The notes: generated by a model from the sequence alone, not told the origin. A stretch of 64,000 bases of DNA from an uncultured Aquimarina sp. (GCA_947498705.1 CANMLW010000001.1:682001-746000), one strand, 5' to 3'. Shown: positions 51,101 through 59,732, counted from the first letter of the stretch. Made by a program: numbers and translations.

Positions 51101-52556
51101 CTACGTTGGTAATATGCGCATAGGTAGCAAATCTAATTCCTAAATCACAAAATTTGGTATACTTGTCTTTAAAAGTAACTTTAAGTTTGTCAAGAGTACT
51201 TTTATAAAGACCCGAAACACCACCTGAAACACTTGGGTTTAGAAAAGTAATGGATAGGTTACTAATAGAGTTTAAAGCTTCATGACTACTAGCCGTATTA
51301 TCAAGGTGAATAGTCGCAGATGTATTACTATTTACTACTATTCTTGGAGATAATCCAGCAGGAACATTGGCAACGGTATAATCCGAATTTAAGGTCATTT
51401 GCCCAGAACTTTTGGTAAAAGTACAATCAACACAACTGATATCTATAGAGTTACCTATCTGCCCATCATTGTTAAAACGTTCTTCAAAAATAGCTCCAGA
51501 AATAGCAATACGAGCGCCTAAGTTTGTATTAACACCCGTTGCATTTAAATTGGCGGTAGTCCATAACGTATTTCTAGATGGTGCATTATCTAAAGCATTT
51601 ACCATTCGAGCAACTTGCCCCTGAGTAAACATTTTATAACAACTTGTATAATCCATAAAATTTTCGTTATTAATCTCTTGACCTAAACAATTCTGGATTA
51701 CTGTACAATTAGCATTTGATGAAGGTGATTTATGTGAGGGAGTATCAGCAACACCATCTCCATCATTAGGGTCATTATTACAAACTCCTTTATCGAATGT
51801 ATGCGGTAAATCTAGCCAATGACCAAATTCATGTGTTAAGATGGACCTAAAATACGGTCTATTTGGATTTGCAATAGCTGCATTTCCTGCAAGAAAACTT
51901 CCATTAAACACAATTCTAGCAATATCTTGATCAGACATTCCTGTTGTAGGATACCATGCAACACCAGATTCGTAAAAATCTCCGTTATCATATAAATCTC
52001 TTGTAATGTATATATTACAATATTTATAATTATCCCATCCTACTGCTGCAACTGTAGGGTCACTATAGTTACCCATTCCTCCTTTTTCATCATAATAAAT
52101 GATTCCTGTAGTTGGATTTCCGTTTGGATCTAATTGAGCTAGCTTAAAAGTAATATCTAACTTTTGTTTAATCGCATTAAAAGGAGCATCAATAGTCGAC
52201 CATGCAGGGTCTAATCCCTGAAACTCGTCATTCGTAAATTTCAATGCTTCTTTTACAATCTGATCATTTACGGTAGTACCATTATTAAATTCTGTTCCAA
52301 AAATGTGAAAGACAACTGGTACCACATAAGAATCTGCTTTACTTGCAAAACCACCTGCTCTTTGAGCTAATGATAATTTCTCTAATAATGCAGAATGCTC
52401 TTTTTTGGCATTCGAATTTTTTTCGTAAAATGTTTTCATTTCCTTATCGGCCCCGCATTTAATTTCTTGAGCCTTTAGGTTAAAACCTGTTATTAGCGCA
52501 AAAAGCATGCAAGTGACTACCAAGGTTTTCCTGGTAAAATAGTTTAAAAACTTCAT
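48123..52556 (-). CDS. T9SS-exported M43 metalloprotease mosaic
   Basis: 1477 residues. A signal peptide (to about residue 30) precedes an M43/pappalysin-type peptidase (about 75-340) with HEFGHWLDLPH, zinc ligands His242, His246 and His252 and catalytic Glu243; the usual Gly before the third ligand is Asp249. Next are a GEVED-type domain (about 480-625), a PKD domain (about 640-715), a second GEVED-type domain (720-870), then units of about 35 residues with GIQNGDETGIDCGGSC (four copies), a third GEVED region (about 1080-1200), and a C-terminal type IX sorting domain (about 1395-1477, FPNPFTNNLTVDVSG start). It is a large surface or secreted protease. Confidence 0.88.
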   Translation of the reverse strand: MKFLNYFTRKTLVVTCMLFALITGFNLKAQEIKCGADKEMKTFYEKNSNAKKEHSALLEKLSLAQRAGGFASKADSYVVPVVFHIFGTEFNNGTTVNDQIVKEALKFTNDEFQGLDPAWSTIDAPFNAIKQKLDITFKLAQLDPNGNPTTGIIYYDEKGGMGNYSDPTVAAVGWDNYKYCNIYITRDLYDNGDFYESGVAWYPTTGMSDQDIARIVFNGSFLAGNAAIANPNRPYFRSILTHEFGHWLDLPHTFDKGVCNNDPNDGDGVADTPSHKSPSSNANCTVIQNCLGQEINNENFMDYTSCYKMFTQGQVARMVNALDNAPSRNTLWTTANLNATGVNTNLGARIAISGAIFEERFNNDGQIGNSIDISCVDCTFTKSSGQMTLNSDYTVANVPAGLSPRIVVNSNTSATIHLDNTASSHEALNSISNLSITFLNPSVSGGVSGLYKSTLDKLKVTFKDKYTKFCDLGIRFATYAHITNVEFNGLSNASGYDNNGNSNYLDIEYPIKKGETYPLSITTNTGNAQAQGTDPNRIQVWFDWNGDFILDANELVASHPYTNTSTDTAGNYTYTTNVTVPNNAKLGKIGFRAMVHYVQNNEGDDPCGTVDSGEAEDYGLNVLDDSVGFEVNFSGNPTEVNFSEQVTFIDLSTTETGDSVASRKWTFEGGTPATSTSSNPKVLFRNPGKFNVTLQVTTASGQTKTVTKTEYITSKLEYCDISPRFGSYFSVNKVVLNTINHAPGKSQGISYYDTVGTTLEIGKSYPMTITAELGNGGQGDVNRVRVWADWNFDSVFSDNELVFSKVVNFADYDSNKEITFTESITVPASAASGKKIGLRVLGHYVKGTEGDSACGSIDSGNRADYGITISGVSTPTCNDGIQNGDETGIDCGGSCDPCIPDPTCDDGIQNGDETGIDCGGSCGPCIIAVDGAMVSTSDNQTEITTITGDGIADVITFKNTSQSIATYGYLITDEAGKILASETGSHDFEGAAAGICKVYGISYNGSLSVTGKSITDRDLATASYDVSDNFITVTRKDPEPDPTCTDGIQNGDETGIDCGGTSCPACPTITYCEAKASNSSDEYISRFQLGSIDNTSTSNGGYSDFTTESTSLTKDASATLTITPTWASTVYDEAYGVWIDYNQDGDFEDAGEQVFSKAASRDTSISGQFTVPSTAKDGTTRLRVIMRYSTSPSPCGTFNYGEVEDYTVSIGGVVIPDPTCTDGIQNGDETGIDCGGSCAPCDTSGTVIYVDIDDKVASAASAWNFFRIETGDNKDYGAWFSGNTLYLVTYNKDVVCVGSTNNIQLLADGVEVGASSNFVANSHSFVVSSSSYTDSNGKSGYIGFTFKIDNQVHYGWFYVTVANDGLSYTILDYAYNTTAGQSLVTTRNTTKSQNKVKKTSVFPNPFTNNLTVDVSGLGNERFTMTVYNVLGKVVYQKVYADNPKTITLGEKEISRTGNYFIKFVSGSRTEVNTVIKQ
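48836..49935. repeat. four copies of a Cys-rich coding repeat within the T9SS protein
   Basis: Near-identical stretches of about 70 bases lie at about 48836-48905, 49366-49440, 49783-49855 and 49864-49935, each encoding GIQNGDETGIDCGG with flanking CxxC pairs. The last two are nearly tandem. They could support recombination that changes copy number. Confidence 0.7.
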
Positions 52557-53177
52557 GATGTTTGTGTTAAATATTAAGTGTGATATATGATTTGTTAGTG
52601 TTATATCTTTATTATAATTGAATGTGATTATTGTTTTGAATGACGCATAGCGATACCATTACATCATTTTTATTACATAGATGTAACATATAAATATGTT
52701 TCCCTTTATGTTAGTTAAATACAAAAGGAATCCAATAGAAGATCATTTGACATAATCCATGTTATGCCATTGGTACAGTTGAAGATTTCAAAAAACTTAT
52801 GTATATGAATCCAATTTTATAAATAGAGAATTAGATCATATGTAACTAAGATTTTGAAATATAATTATAAAATCTTTTTTATAAGTACTGTTGTGTGGTG
52901 TGGTGAATTTTTATGAGTTTGCTTTCATTGAGTTTGTTTAAATTTAAAAATGAGTTAGTTAATCACAAATTTAAAGTATAATATTCGTACGTACTGATAT
53001 TATTTTAGCTCAAACATACATAATATAAATAAATTTACCTAACAGACCCTACCAGTTAAAATACACAAATTCAACATCTAACAAAAAATCAATTACCTGA
53101 TAATCAACAATGTAATTATTTTCTTAAAAATTTTTGTAGATATTTCTTACTCCAAACCGTAAGCAAAGACCTATTAA

Positions 53178-53191
53178 ACCTCTATAGAGGT
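53178..53191. promoter_or_regulatory. palindrome upstream of the sigma-54-like promoter
   Basis: ACCTCTATAGAGGT is a perfect 14-base palindrome about 105 to 115 bases upstream of the predicted start, where activators of sigma-54 promoters usually bind. Confidence 0.45.
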
Positions 53192-53267
53192 AGTCGTTTA
53201 CCTTCATTTTCGAAATTTCTGAAAAGACACTTCTATAAAGTCCTGTTTTTATAGATTAAATATTTTT

Positions 53268-53284
53268 TTGGCACGCTGCTTGAT
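53268..53284 (+). promoter_or_regulatory. sigma-54-type -24/-12 promoter
   Basis: TTGGCACGCTGCTTGAT matches YTGGCACGrNNNTTGCW at 15 of 17 positions, with the GG-to-G(A) spacing exactly right (GG at 53270-53271, G at 53282). The predicted start is near 53295, 50 bases before the ATG at 53345. Confidence 0.6.
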
Positions 53285-53344
53285 ACTATAAAAGTGAGTA
53301 TCGAAAATTATGAAAATTTAAATACTCCTCTAAAATCAAGAATT

Positions 53345-54583
53345 ATGAAAAATATTGTTTTACTTTTTACAGGCTTATTATTAGCATCTTTTAATGCTAA
53401 TGCTTTAGAAACAACTAATACAACCACATCTTTATATAATCGTTCTGGAAAATCATTTATTTTCACTGAAGGCGGAATTGATTTTTCGATTTATGCAGAC
53501 GGTCAATTTGATTTTTATTTAAGTGGTCAACGTAATGGCTTGAGTGTTGGAGTAAATACACCCGGTGTAAGTATTACTTTTAATTCGGGGTATAATTATG
53601 ACGATTATGTACAATATGATGATTATGGTGCAGTAGTACAAATCGAAAACGTACCTGTTTTTTATGATCATTACGGTAGAATTATACAAGCCGGTGATGT
53701 ATATATAAATTATAACAGATTTGGTAGAATAGCAAGAGTTGGTGGATTATATGTTAACTATAATAGATATGGAAATTTTCTAAACTGTACAGGATACATC
53801 AATGTGTACAACAGGCATTATGTTTACAGACCATATCACCAATATTTTACAGTACCGGTAGTAAACAGATGTATTGTATATGAGAGACCGTATAGAAGGT
53901 ATTATACACCGTATAGATGTTCATACACTGTTTATAGACGTAACTATTATAATGGATATTATAGCAGACCTTATAGAAGTAGAAACTACTACAGACCTCA
54001 TAATAGAGTAACTAGTTATAATAGAGGATATAGACGTTCTGATGCAAGAAGGATTAATTATAGAACAAGAAGCAATAGAACAGCAATGTATCAAAGAAAT
54101 GACAGAAACTATAGTAAAATAAACCGTAGTAGATCAAGATCAAACCACTATAACAGGTCTAATACAACAAGAAATAGATCTAATGTAACAACAAGAAATA
54201 ATATCAATAGAACACGTTCTGTTGCACCCAATAAAAGAAGTACACAGACAAGAAGTAGAGTAACATCAACAAAAAGGCATACTCCTTCTAAAACAAGAAC
54301 AAGAAGTACCGTTTCTAACAGATCTTATAATAATAAGTCACGTAGTACAAGGTATACCAGAAATAATTCGGGTACAAAGTCGGTAGCAAGTAATAACCAG
54401 GTAAGGAGACAAAAATCACCTACAAGAAATTACAGCAGAAGTACTACCACACGTTCTTCAAACAGAAAAGCTAACGCTTCAAGAACAAGAACGACTGTAA
54501 ACAGACAAAGAAGTACTACTTCTACCAGAACACCAAGAGCAACAAGCAATACTCGCTCACGTTCTACAAGAAGCAGAAGTTAG
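53345..54583 (+). CDS. exported Arg/Tyr-rich basic protein, unknown function
   Basis: 412 residues from ATG 53345 (MKNIVLLFTGLLLASFNANA, a signal peptide). The N-terminal region (about 30-150) has FSIYADGQFDFYLSG and several imperfect repeats of 14 to 20 residues such as VPVFYDHYGRIIQAGDVYI and LYVNYNRYGNFLNC, a domain I have seen in many flavobacterial proteins of unknown role. From about residue 150 to the end it is low-complexity and extremely rich in Arg, Tyr, Asn, Ser and Thr, with very high positive charge. Nothing catalytic is seen. It may coat the surface or bind nucleic acid or acidic polymer. It stands alone behind a sigma-54-like promoter. Confidence 0.7.
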   Translation: MKNIVLLFTGLLLASFNANALETTNTTTSLYNRSGKSFIFTEGGIDFSIYADGQFDFYLSGQRNGLSVGVNTPGVSITFNSGYNYDDYVQYDDYGAVVQIENVPVFYDHYGRIIQAGDVYINYNRFGRIARVGGLYVNYNRYGNFLNCTGYINVYNRHYVYRPYHQYFTVPVVNRCIVYERPYRRYYTPYRCSYTVYRRNYYNGYYSRPYRSRNYYRPHNRVTSYNRGYRRSDARRINYRTRSNRTAMYQRNDRNYSKINRSRSRSNHYNRSNTTRNRSNVTTRNNINRTRSVAPNKRSTQTRSRVTSTKRHTPSKTRTRSTVSNRSYNNKSRSTRYTRNNSGTKSVASNNQVRRQKSPTRNYSRSTTTRSSNRKANASRTRTTVNRQRSTTSTRTPRATSNTRSRSTRSRS

Positions 54584-54625
54584 AAAGAATAAAAATATTT
54601 AATTTTTTGGTTGGTTAGTTTTAGG

Positions 54626-54664
54626 AAATCCTCAAAGAACATGCTTAGGCACCTTTGAGGGTTT
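54626..54664. terminator. terminator between the Arg-rich and flippase genes
   Basis: AAATCCTCAAAG pairs with CTTTGAGGGTTT (one G-U) with a 15-base loop that contains the flippase stop codon. It serves both convergent genes. Confidence 0.6.
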
Positions 54665-56102
54665 TCTTTATTAATGCGTTTATATCATTGGATACACTAC
54701 TCATATATATAACTACTATATAAAGAAAACCTATTAAAATACTCTTTAGGGCAATATTAACAAAGGGGTGAAAAGAAAATTCCCAAAAATAACAACCAAA
54801 CACAAAACCAATAATAATCAATAACGTTACAATTGTTTGATGAGAAAAAGGAAACAATCCAAATTTTGAATATACAATCCATAGTTTAATACAATTGTAA
54901 CAAAATACTGCAATTCCTGTTGCTATTGCTGCACCCGTGATACCATAAATGGGAATACAAATCATATTAAACAATATCGACAAAATCACCATTATTAGCC
55001 CCACATAAAGCACAACTCGATAATGATTTGAATTATACAGTATAGAGTTATTATTCCCTAACATATTGTCAAACAATTTTGCCGTTCCTATTAAAACAAC
55101 CACCCATATATACAATTCATACTCATCAGGAATGATAGTAAAAAGTTGATGCACATTACACACAATCAACACCATTAATAAACCGCTTATTATCAATAAA
55201 TTTATAGAACTTTTCTTGTATAACTCTTTTAACTGTTCTTTTGCTCCTTCATTAAGTAATTTTGCCGTCAAAGGATAGGTGATTTGATGCATTGCTCTTG
55301 ACGGAATAATAATAACGCTGGCTATATAAGCACATATACTATACTTTGCTACATTTTCTATAGGTAAATAACGTTCTATCATGGCTTTATCAAGATCAAT
55401 CAAAATGGTTGCAACAGACCCTGCAATCAAAATGAGTACACTATATTTAAGAACGTTTATATAATTATCTGGTAATGAAAATCGAAGTTTAATTGGGTGA
55501 AGTTTTAATGCATAAATACCTATCAACAAAACTCGTATTACATACGCTCCTACCAAAGAAAAAACAAATTGACGAATGGTAAGTAATGAGAAATAAAACA
55601 AAAGCAATAAAACCGAAATACATATTCTTAAAAATAACTCTTTCATTAAGTTACCAAAAACACTTTTTAACTTCACTTTTGACCATGCAAAAAATATTTC
55701 GAAATAAGATAAAGTATATGCTATAATAAAAATAGTCCATATATAGGGCTTTACAATCGTATTTCTAACACTAAACATCTCGAGAATTAAGTTATACAAT
55801 GCTACTCCTACTCCTCCTAACACCAAGGAAACTACCACCGGAAGAACTAACATCATTGTTAAAAACCGTTCTTGTTGTTCTCTACTTTTATAGGAAGAAA
55901 AGAATTTTACTAGTGTATTATGCATACCAAAAGCCATTAATGGCCATACCAAATTAGATGCCGTCATAAGGTATGTTATTAATCCGTAATATTCTTTATC
56001 CATAAAATTGGTAAAAAGAAATAGCGTATTCATAGCGCCAATACCAAATCCCAGACAAGTAATAATTATATTCTTAATAGTTTGGTTAACAACAATTCCC
56101 AT
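54645..56102 (-). CDS. polysaccharide flippase (oligosaccharide transporter family)
   Basis: 485 residues with about fourteen membrane helices. The start (IIITCLGFGIGAMNTLFLFTNFMDKEYYGLITYLMTA, in pieces) and the AFGMHNTLVKFFSS segment are typical of the Wzx/RfbX-type polysaccharide biosynthesis transporters. It would flip lipid-linked sugar repeats across the inner membrane for surface polysaccharide or LPS. It is isolated here rather than in a polysaccharide cluster. Confidence 0.82.
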   Translation of the reverse strand: MGIVVNQTIKNIIITCLGFGIGAMNTLFLFTNFMDKEYYGLITYLMTASNLVWPLMAFGMHNTLVKFFSSYKSREQQERFLTMMLVLPVVVSLVLGGVGVALYNLILEMFSVRNTIVKPYIWTIFIIAYTLSYFEIFFAWSKVKLKSVFGNLMKELFLRICISVLLLLFYFSLLTIRQFVFSLVGAYVIRVLLIGIYALKLHPIKLRFSLPDNYINVLKYSVLILIAGSVATILIDLDKAMIERYLPIENVAKYSICAYIASVIIIPSRAMHQITYPLTAKLLNEGAKEQLKELYKKSSINLLIISGLLMVLIVCNVHQLFTIIPDEYELYIWVVVLIGTAKLFDNMLGNNNSILYNSNHYRVVLYVGLIMVILSILFNMICIPIYGITGAAIATGIAVFCYNCIKLWIVYSKFGLFPFSHQTIVTLLIIIGFVFGCYFWEFSFHPFVNIALKSILIGFLYIVVIYMSSVSNDINALIKKTLKGA

Positions 56103-56205
56103 TCCTACTCTTTGATAGATTTAATTTTAAAAAGCCTAAAAGTACAAAATAGGTGATTAGAAATAACAGCGTCTTCTAATTTCATTTTCGTAAAGTATTA
56201 ATTAC

Positions 56206-56246
56206 AATAGAAAAGAGGCGGCTATAGTAAGCCACCTCTTTTCTAT
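56206..56246 (-). terminator. terminator of the Spo0M-channel unit
   Basis: AATAGAAAAGAGG-C-GGC pairs with GCC-A-CCTCTTTTCTATT (one mismatch) across an 8-base loop. It lies 59 bases beyond the Spo0M-like stop on the minus strand. Confidence 0.6.
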
Positions 56247-56304
56247 TAAATAAAATTATGTATTCAAGGAAAAGATATTTCTAAATACTACAATCTGATA
56301 GCAA

Positions 56305-56775
56305 CTATACTAATCTAATATCCTTTTTATCAAAAGGGTCTAAAGCAGCTGACTTTACATCTGCAGTTGCTTTGACCTGATATGTTGATTTCTCATTGGA
56401 CACAAACTTACTTACCTTTCCTATTTTGCCAACAACACCTCTTTTTTCTGATAGCGAATCTGCTTTAGATTTTAACAACTCAAATGGTAAAACAAAAGGA
56501 ATTTCTTTTATTTCGCCAGGTTTTATGATATAGCGCTCAGAGAACTTTACAACACCTAAATCAAAAGACTTTGTACTGGTATTATCGCCTCTACCAGTGG
56601 TAAACTCTTCTACTAACTTAATTTTAACTTCGATTATTTCTTGTTCGCTTTTGGTAGTTAATACTACCTTACCTTCTATTTGTTTGCTCTCTTTGGACGC
56701 ATGACCAGGAAATTGTAAGTTTACTTTTACTCCCCCGATACCTAGTTTATTTTTTATCTTATTTAAAAATCCCAT
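56305..56775 (-). CDS. Spo0M-like arrestin-fold protein
   Basis: 156 residues. LNKIKNKLGIGGVKVNLQFP followed by EIIEVKIKLVEEFTTGRG and FVLPFELL matches the SpoOM (Spo0M) arrestin-like family, with VNLQFPG and the VIxVKIKLVEEF strand. In Bacillus it affects sporulation and cell morphology; no sporulation occurs here, so its role is unknown. It is 23 bases downstream of the channel gene on the same strand, so the two are one unit. Confidence 0.75.
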   Translation of the reverse strand: MGFLNKIKNKLGIGGVKVNLQFPGHASKESKQIEGKVVLTTKSEQEIIEVKIKLVEEFTTGRGDNTSTKSFDLGVVKFSERYIIKPGEIKEIPFVLPFELLKSKADSLSEKRGVVGKIGKVSKFVSNEKSTYQVKATADVKSAALDPFDKKDIRLV

Positions 56776-56798
56776 ATTACTTGGTTTACATTAACTAT

Positions 56799-57674
56799 TT
56801 ATATCTTATTTTCTTTTTGCTGAGCTTTATAGAGCACAATTAATTCCTGTAATTCATATATTTTATGTTCTACTTCTTCAATGCTAGTATCCTTTTCTCC
56901 CTGTCCTAATTGATGTTCTAATAACATTTCATTTTTTGCTTCATCCATCCCATTCATAATAACTCCGATAAATAAGTTTAAAAAGATCATGGTACCAATA
57001 AGAACAAACGACACAAAGTATGTAACAGAAAGTGCTACAGAGCCTTGTGAATTTATACAAAAACTCATAGTATCATCATATCCATAGTTTTCGCACCCAA
57101 ACATATTGATATACATAATATCTGTCCAATCCTCTAAGGTTACAACCCTAAACAAGGATAACATAGATCTTTGTAAATCTTGAAAATGTATTGGGTCATT
57201 TTCTGAAAAGAAGAATACTCCTGCCACCCCATATATATAAAACAGGAGTAATAATAAAATTGATACATACCCCATAGAAGGGATACTTCTTAATAAAGCC
57301 CCTACCAACATTTGAAGCTTGGGCAACGCCTTTATAAGTTTTAAAACTCTCAATAAACGAAGTAAACGTAAAATGGCTATCGAATTTCCTCCAAAAGGAA
57401 GAAATGCGGCTGCTACAATTATAAAATCAAAAACGTTCCAACCGTCTTTAAAATAAAGCCAGGGTTTTCTTCCTTCGGCTATAATTTTTATAATAATTTC
57501 TAAAATGAAAATCCACAAAATTATCTGATTCAATAACTCTAGTATATTTTCATGTTTTGAAGAAAACTTGGGGTAAGTAGCGATTCCTACTAGAACACCT
57601 GCAATTATTATTGCAATTGTAATAAGGTTTTGAAACCATTTACTTTTACTTATTGATTTACAAAATTTTACCAT
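56799..57674 (-). CDS. voltage-gated cation channel (NaChBac-like)
   Basis: 291 residues. Six membrane helices S1-S6. S4 (about 99-117) has Arg103, Arg106, Arg109, Lys112 and Lys115 at every third position (ILRLLRLLRVLKLIK), the voltage sensor. The pore has VTLEDWTD (about 178-185), close to the TLESW filter of bacterial sodium channels but with Glu-Asp-Trp. Cys194 and Cys206 flank the outer pore and may form a disulfide. A helical C-terminal tail (245-287) would tetramerise. Likely a homotetrameric Na+ or Ca2+ channel of the inner membrane. Confidence 0.85.
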   Translation of the reverse strand: MVKFCKSISKSKWFQNLITIAIIIAGVLVGIATYPKFSSKHENILELLNQIILWIFILEIIIKIIAEGRKPWLYFKDGWNVFDFIIVAAAFLPFGGNSIAILRLLRLLRVLKLIKALPKLQMLVGALLRSIPSMGYVSILLLLLFYIYGVAGVFFFSENDPIHFQDLQRSMLSLFRVVTLEDWTDIMYINMFGCENYGYDDTMSFCINSQGSVALSVTYFVSFVLIGTMIFLNLFIGVIMNGMDEAKNEMLLEHQLGQGEKDTSIEEVEHKIYELQELIVLYKAQQKENKI

Positions 57675-58074
57675 AAAAGTTTTTAATAACCAGTTATTGC
57701 TTTAGTTTCTAATGTATAATGCCAATCTTTATCTATAAGATTGGATCATTAACTTTATTAATTAGATGGTTTAAGAGTAGTATTATTGATTGGGTAATTA
57801 ATAGAGGTTATACAAATTTGTTTTTAACCAATTTGTATTTACCTAATAGTCACTTCTGAGTTATAATAATTAATTAAAATTACCAGCTAGGTTGACTGTA
57901 TTTATGCTATTTTATTTCCCTTTTTGTTTGCATCAAAACTAACAAACAAACAAAAGGGAAAACTCACCCAAAAAAGGTGATATTTTTAATATATACTCAT
58001 ACTAAAGGAATAAAAAAAGAGATTGCTTACTTATAACAATCTCTTTTTTTTTAAAACTAACAGTAATATATATA
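57675..58074. other. gene-free interval of 400 bases
   Basis: Between the channel and BspA-like genes. A hairpin CCAATCTT/AAGATTGG (57722-57744) lies in the leader of the channel gene. An imperfect hairpin, TTTCCCTTTT near 57916 with AAAAGGGAAA ending near 57962, and the terminator at 58012-58050 follow. No coding frame is supported. Confidence 0.5.
58012..58050 (-). terminator. terminator of the BspA-like lipoprotein gene
   Basis: AAAAAAAGAGATTG pairs with CAATCTCTTTTTTT across an 11-base loop, with T runs on both strands. It lies 25 bases beyond the stop on the minus strand. Confidence 0.72.
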
Positions 58075-59430
58075 CTATCTAGGGCATTCCTGGTCTCCAG
58101 AAATGGTCCAATTTTTAATATTTCTTAAGTGTGCTCTTCCTGCAATACCAACATCACAATAGGTTAATCCTTGTACTCCAAATGACACATTAGACTGTAG
58201 ATTTGGTAACTCTGACCACGCGGTTAGTAGAGCATCATAGTTGATTATAGAGAGATTGGTATTATCCAACATATTATCCATATATTTAACCTTTTGAACG
58301 TTCCAGTTACTTAAATCTCCATCAAAAGAAGTAGCTCCATTAAACATTCCAGCTAGATTTGTTGCTTCACTCACATTCCAGTTACTAAGATCGGCATTAA
58401 AAGAAGTAGCTCCATTAAACATAGAATTAAGCCCTGTCACTTTACTAACATTCCACTGACTCAGATCCCCATTAAAAGAAGTAGCATTCCTAAACATTGC
58501 TACCATTTTAATTACGTTACTAACATCCCATTGACTAAGGTCACTATTAAAAGAAGTAGCTCCATCAAACATTTGTATCATATTAACAACCTTGCTCACA
58601 TCCCAATTATTAATATCAGCATTAAACATACTACACCCAAAAAACATATTATCCATTCTCGTTACCTTTGACAAGTTGGGGATATCTGTAGCTTTAGATA
58701 CCATATTTAAACATCCAGAAAACATTCTATCCATCAATTCCCATTCATTATCTCCCCATTGTTCTATGGTTAACAACATCGATGCAACATATGCATCCAT
58801 TCTTAAGGCAGGAAAAACTCCGGATATTTTAATCACATAAGTACCTACAGTTGCATAGGTATGAACCTTTCCGTTGGTTTGATTATTTTCTATGGTACCA
58901 TCACCCCAATCTATAGTATAATCATATGTTAATTCAGAATTAATCCTAATAGTTATCGCTTGATTCGCCGTAACAGTTTTCCAGGTAGTAACAAAAGGTT
59001 CTACAACGTTTTCTACGGTAATTGTAATCTCTGCACTAGCTTGATGTGTACCGTCAGATACTTCTATGGTTAGTGTATGAGAAGAGGTAGTCTCAAAATC
59101 CAACTTTTTTCCTGTTGCAAGGCTTAACTCTCCTTGATCTGTAATTTCGAAAAGATCATTGCTATTTTGGGTTAATTCAAAAGTAAGTGAAGCTTCTTCT
59201 GGATCTGTTGCTATGATAGTACCAATAACTGCATCATCAGCAACATCTTCTGCAACTGTAAATGTCTGAACACTAATTATAGGAGTTTCGTTTGCTATAG
59301 GAATTGGAGTTTCTTCATTAGGGGTTTCTGTTGTTGGTTGCGCATCATCATCTTTACTACACCCGATAAAGAATAGGGTAACTATAGATAATACCAATAC
59401 ATTTACTTTCATTTGTTTTCGTTTCATCAT
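58075..59430 (-). CDS. BspA-like repeat lipoprotein with cadherin-like domain
   Basis: 451 residues from the ATG at 59430 or 59427 (MMKRKQMKVNVLVL). The lipobox is FFIGC. Residues about 55-155 (PIISVQTFTVAEDVADDAVI, IIATDPEEASLTFELTQN) are a cadherin-like domain. Residues about 165-235 with YTIDWGDGTI are PKD-like. From about 240 to the end come six 25-residue BspA/DUF285 repeats, with MFNGATSFNADLSNWNVS and MFRNATSFNGDLSQWNVS types. Such repeats build a solenoid that binds host or surface proteins. Anchored on the outer surface. Confidence 0.85.
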   Translation of the reverse strand: MMKRKQMKVNVLVLSIVTLFFIGCSKDDDAQPTTETPNEETPIPIANETPIISVQTFTVAEDVADDAVIGTIIATDPEEASLTFELTQNSNDLFEITDQGELSLATGKKLDFETTSSHTLTIEVSDGTHQASAEITITVENVVEPFVTTWKTVTANQAITIRINSELTYDYTIDWGDGTIENNQTNGKVHTYATVGTYVIKISGVFPALRMDAYVASMLLTIEQWGDNEWELMDRMFSGCLNMVSKATDIPNLSKVTRMDNMFFGCSMFNADINNWDVSKVVNMIQMFDGATSFNSDLSQWDVSNVIKMVAMFRNATSFNGDLSQWNVSKVTGLNSMFNGATSFNADLSNWNVSEATNLAGMFNGATSFDGDLSNWNVQKVKYMDNMLDNTNLSIINYDALLTAWSELPNLQSNVSFGVQGLTYCDVGIAGRAHLRNIKNWTISGDQECPR

Positions 59431-59732
59431 TTTGACATCTTTTTTTTGAGGCATACTCCTGTTTTCTAAAAGAAAAAACACAGAGGTTTACGTAATTTTG
59501 TTTCTAATAATTTAATTTTAGGGGTAAACTTAGAAACATCTTAAAAACAAAATGAAGTTGTTTGTTATTCATGATATTCTAGCAGGAATTCGCTAGACCT
59601 TATTTGATATTCGTAATTTGAGTGAAATTTGGGTAACTATTCAGTATGAAAAGTAGTGGACTTACAAACACAGAATATTAAGAGAACTATTTTGAACAAT
59701 AAATTTGGTAAAGTATATCAAGTACCAAACAT

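Larger units (their letters stand above)
52557..53344. other. gene-free divergent spacer of about 790 bases
   Basis: Between the T9SS protease and the Arg-rich protein. No coding frame is supported. The right half contains the palindrome ACCTCTATAGAGGT (53178-53191) and a sigma-54-like promoter at 53268-53284. The left half is AT-rich and I see nothing definite in it. Confidence 0.6.

Noticed and set aside
58270-58650. Regular repeats of about 75 bases considered as CRISPR or tandem noncoding repeat
   Set aside because: They are in-frame BspA/DUF285 coding units.
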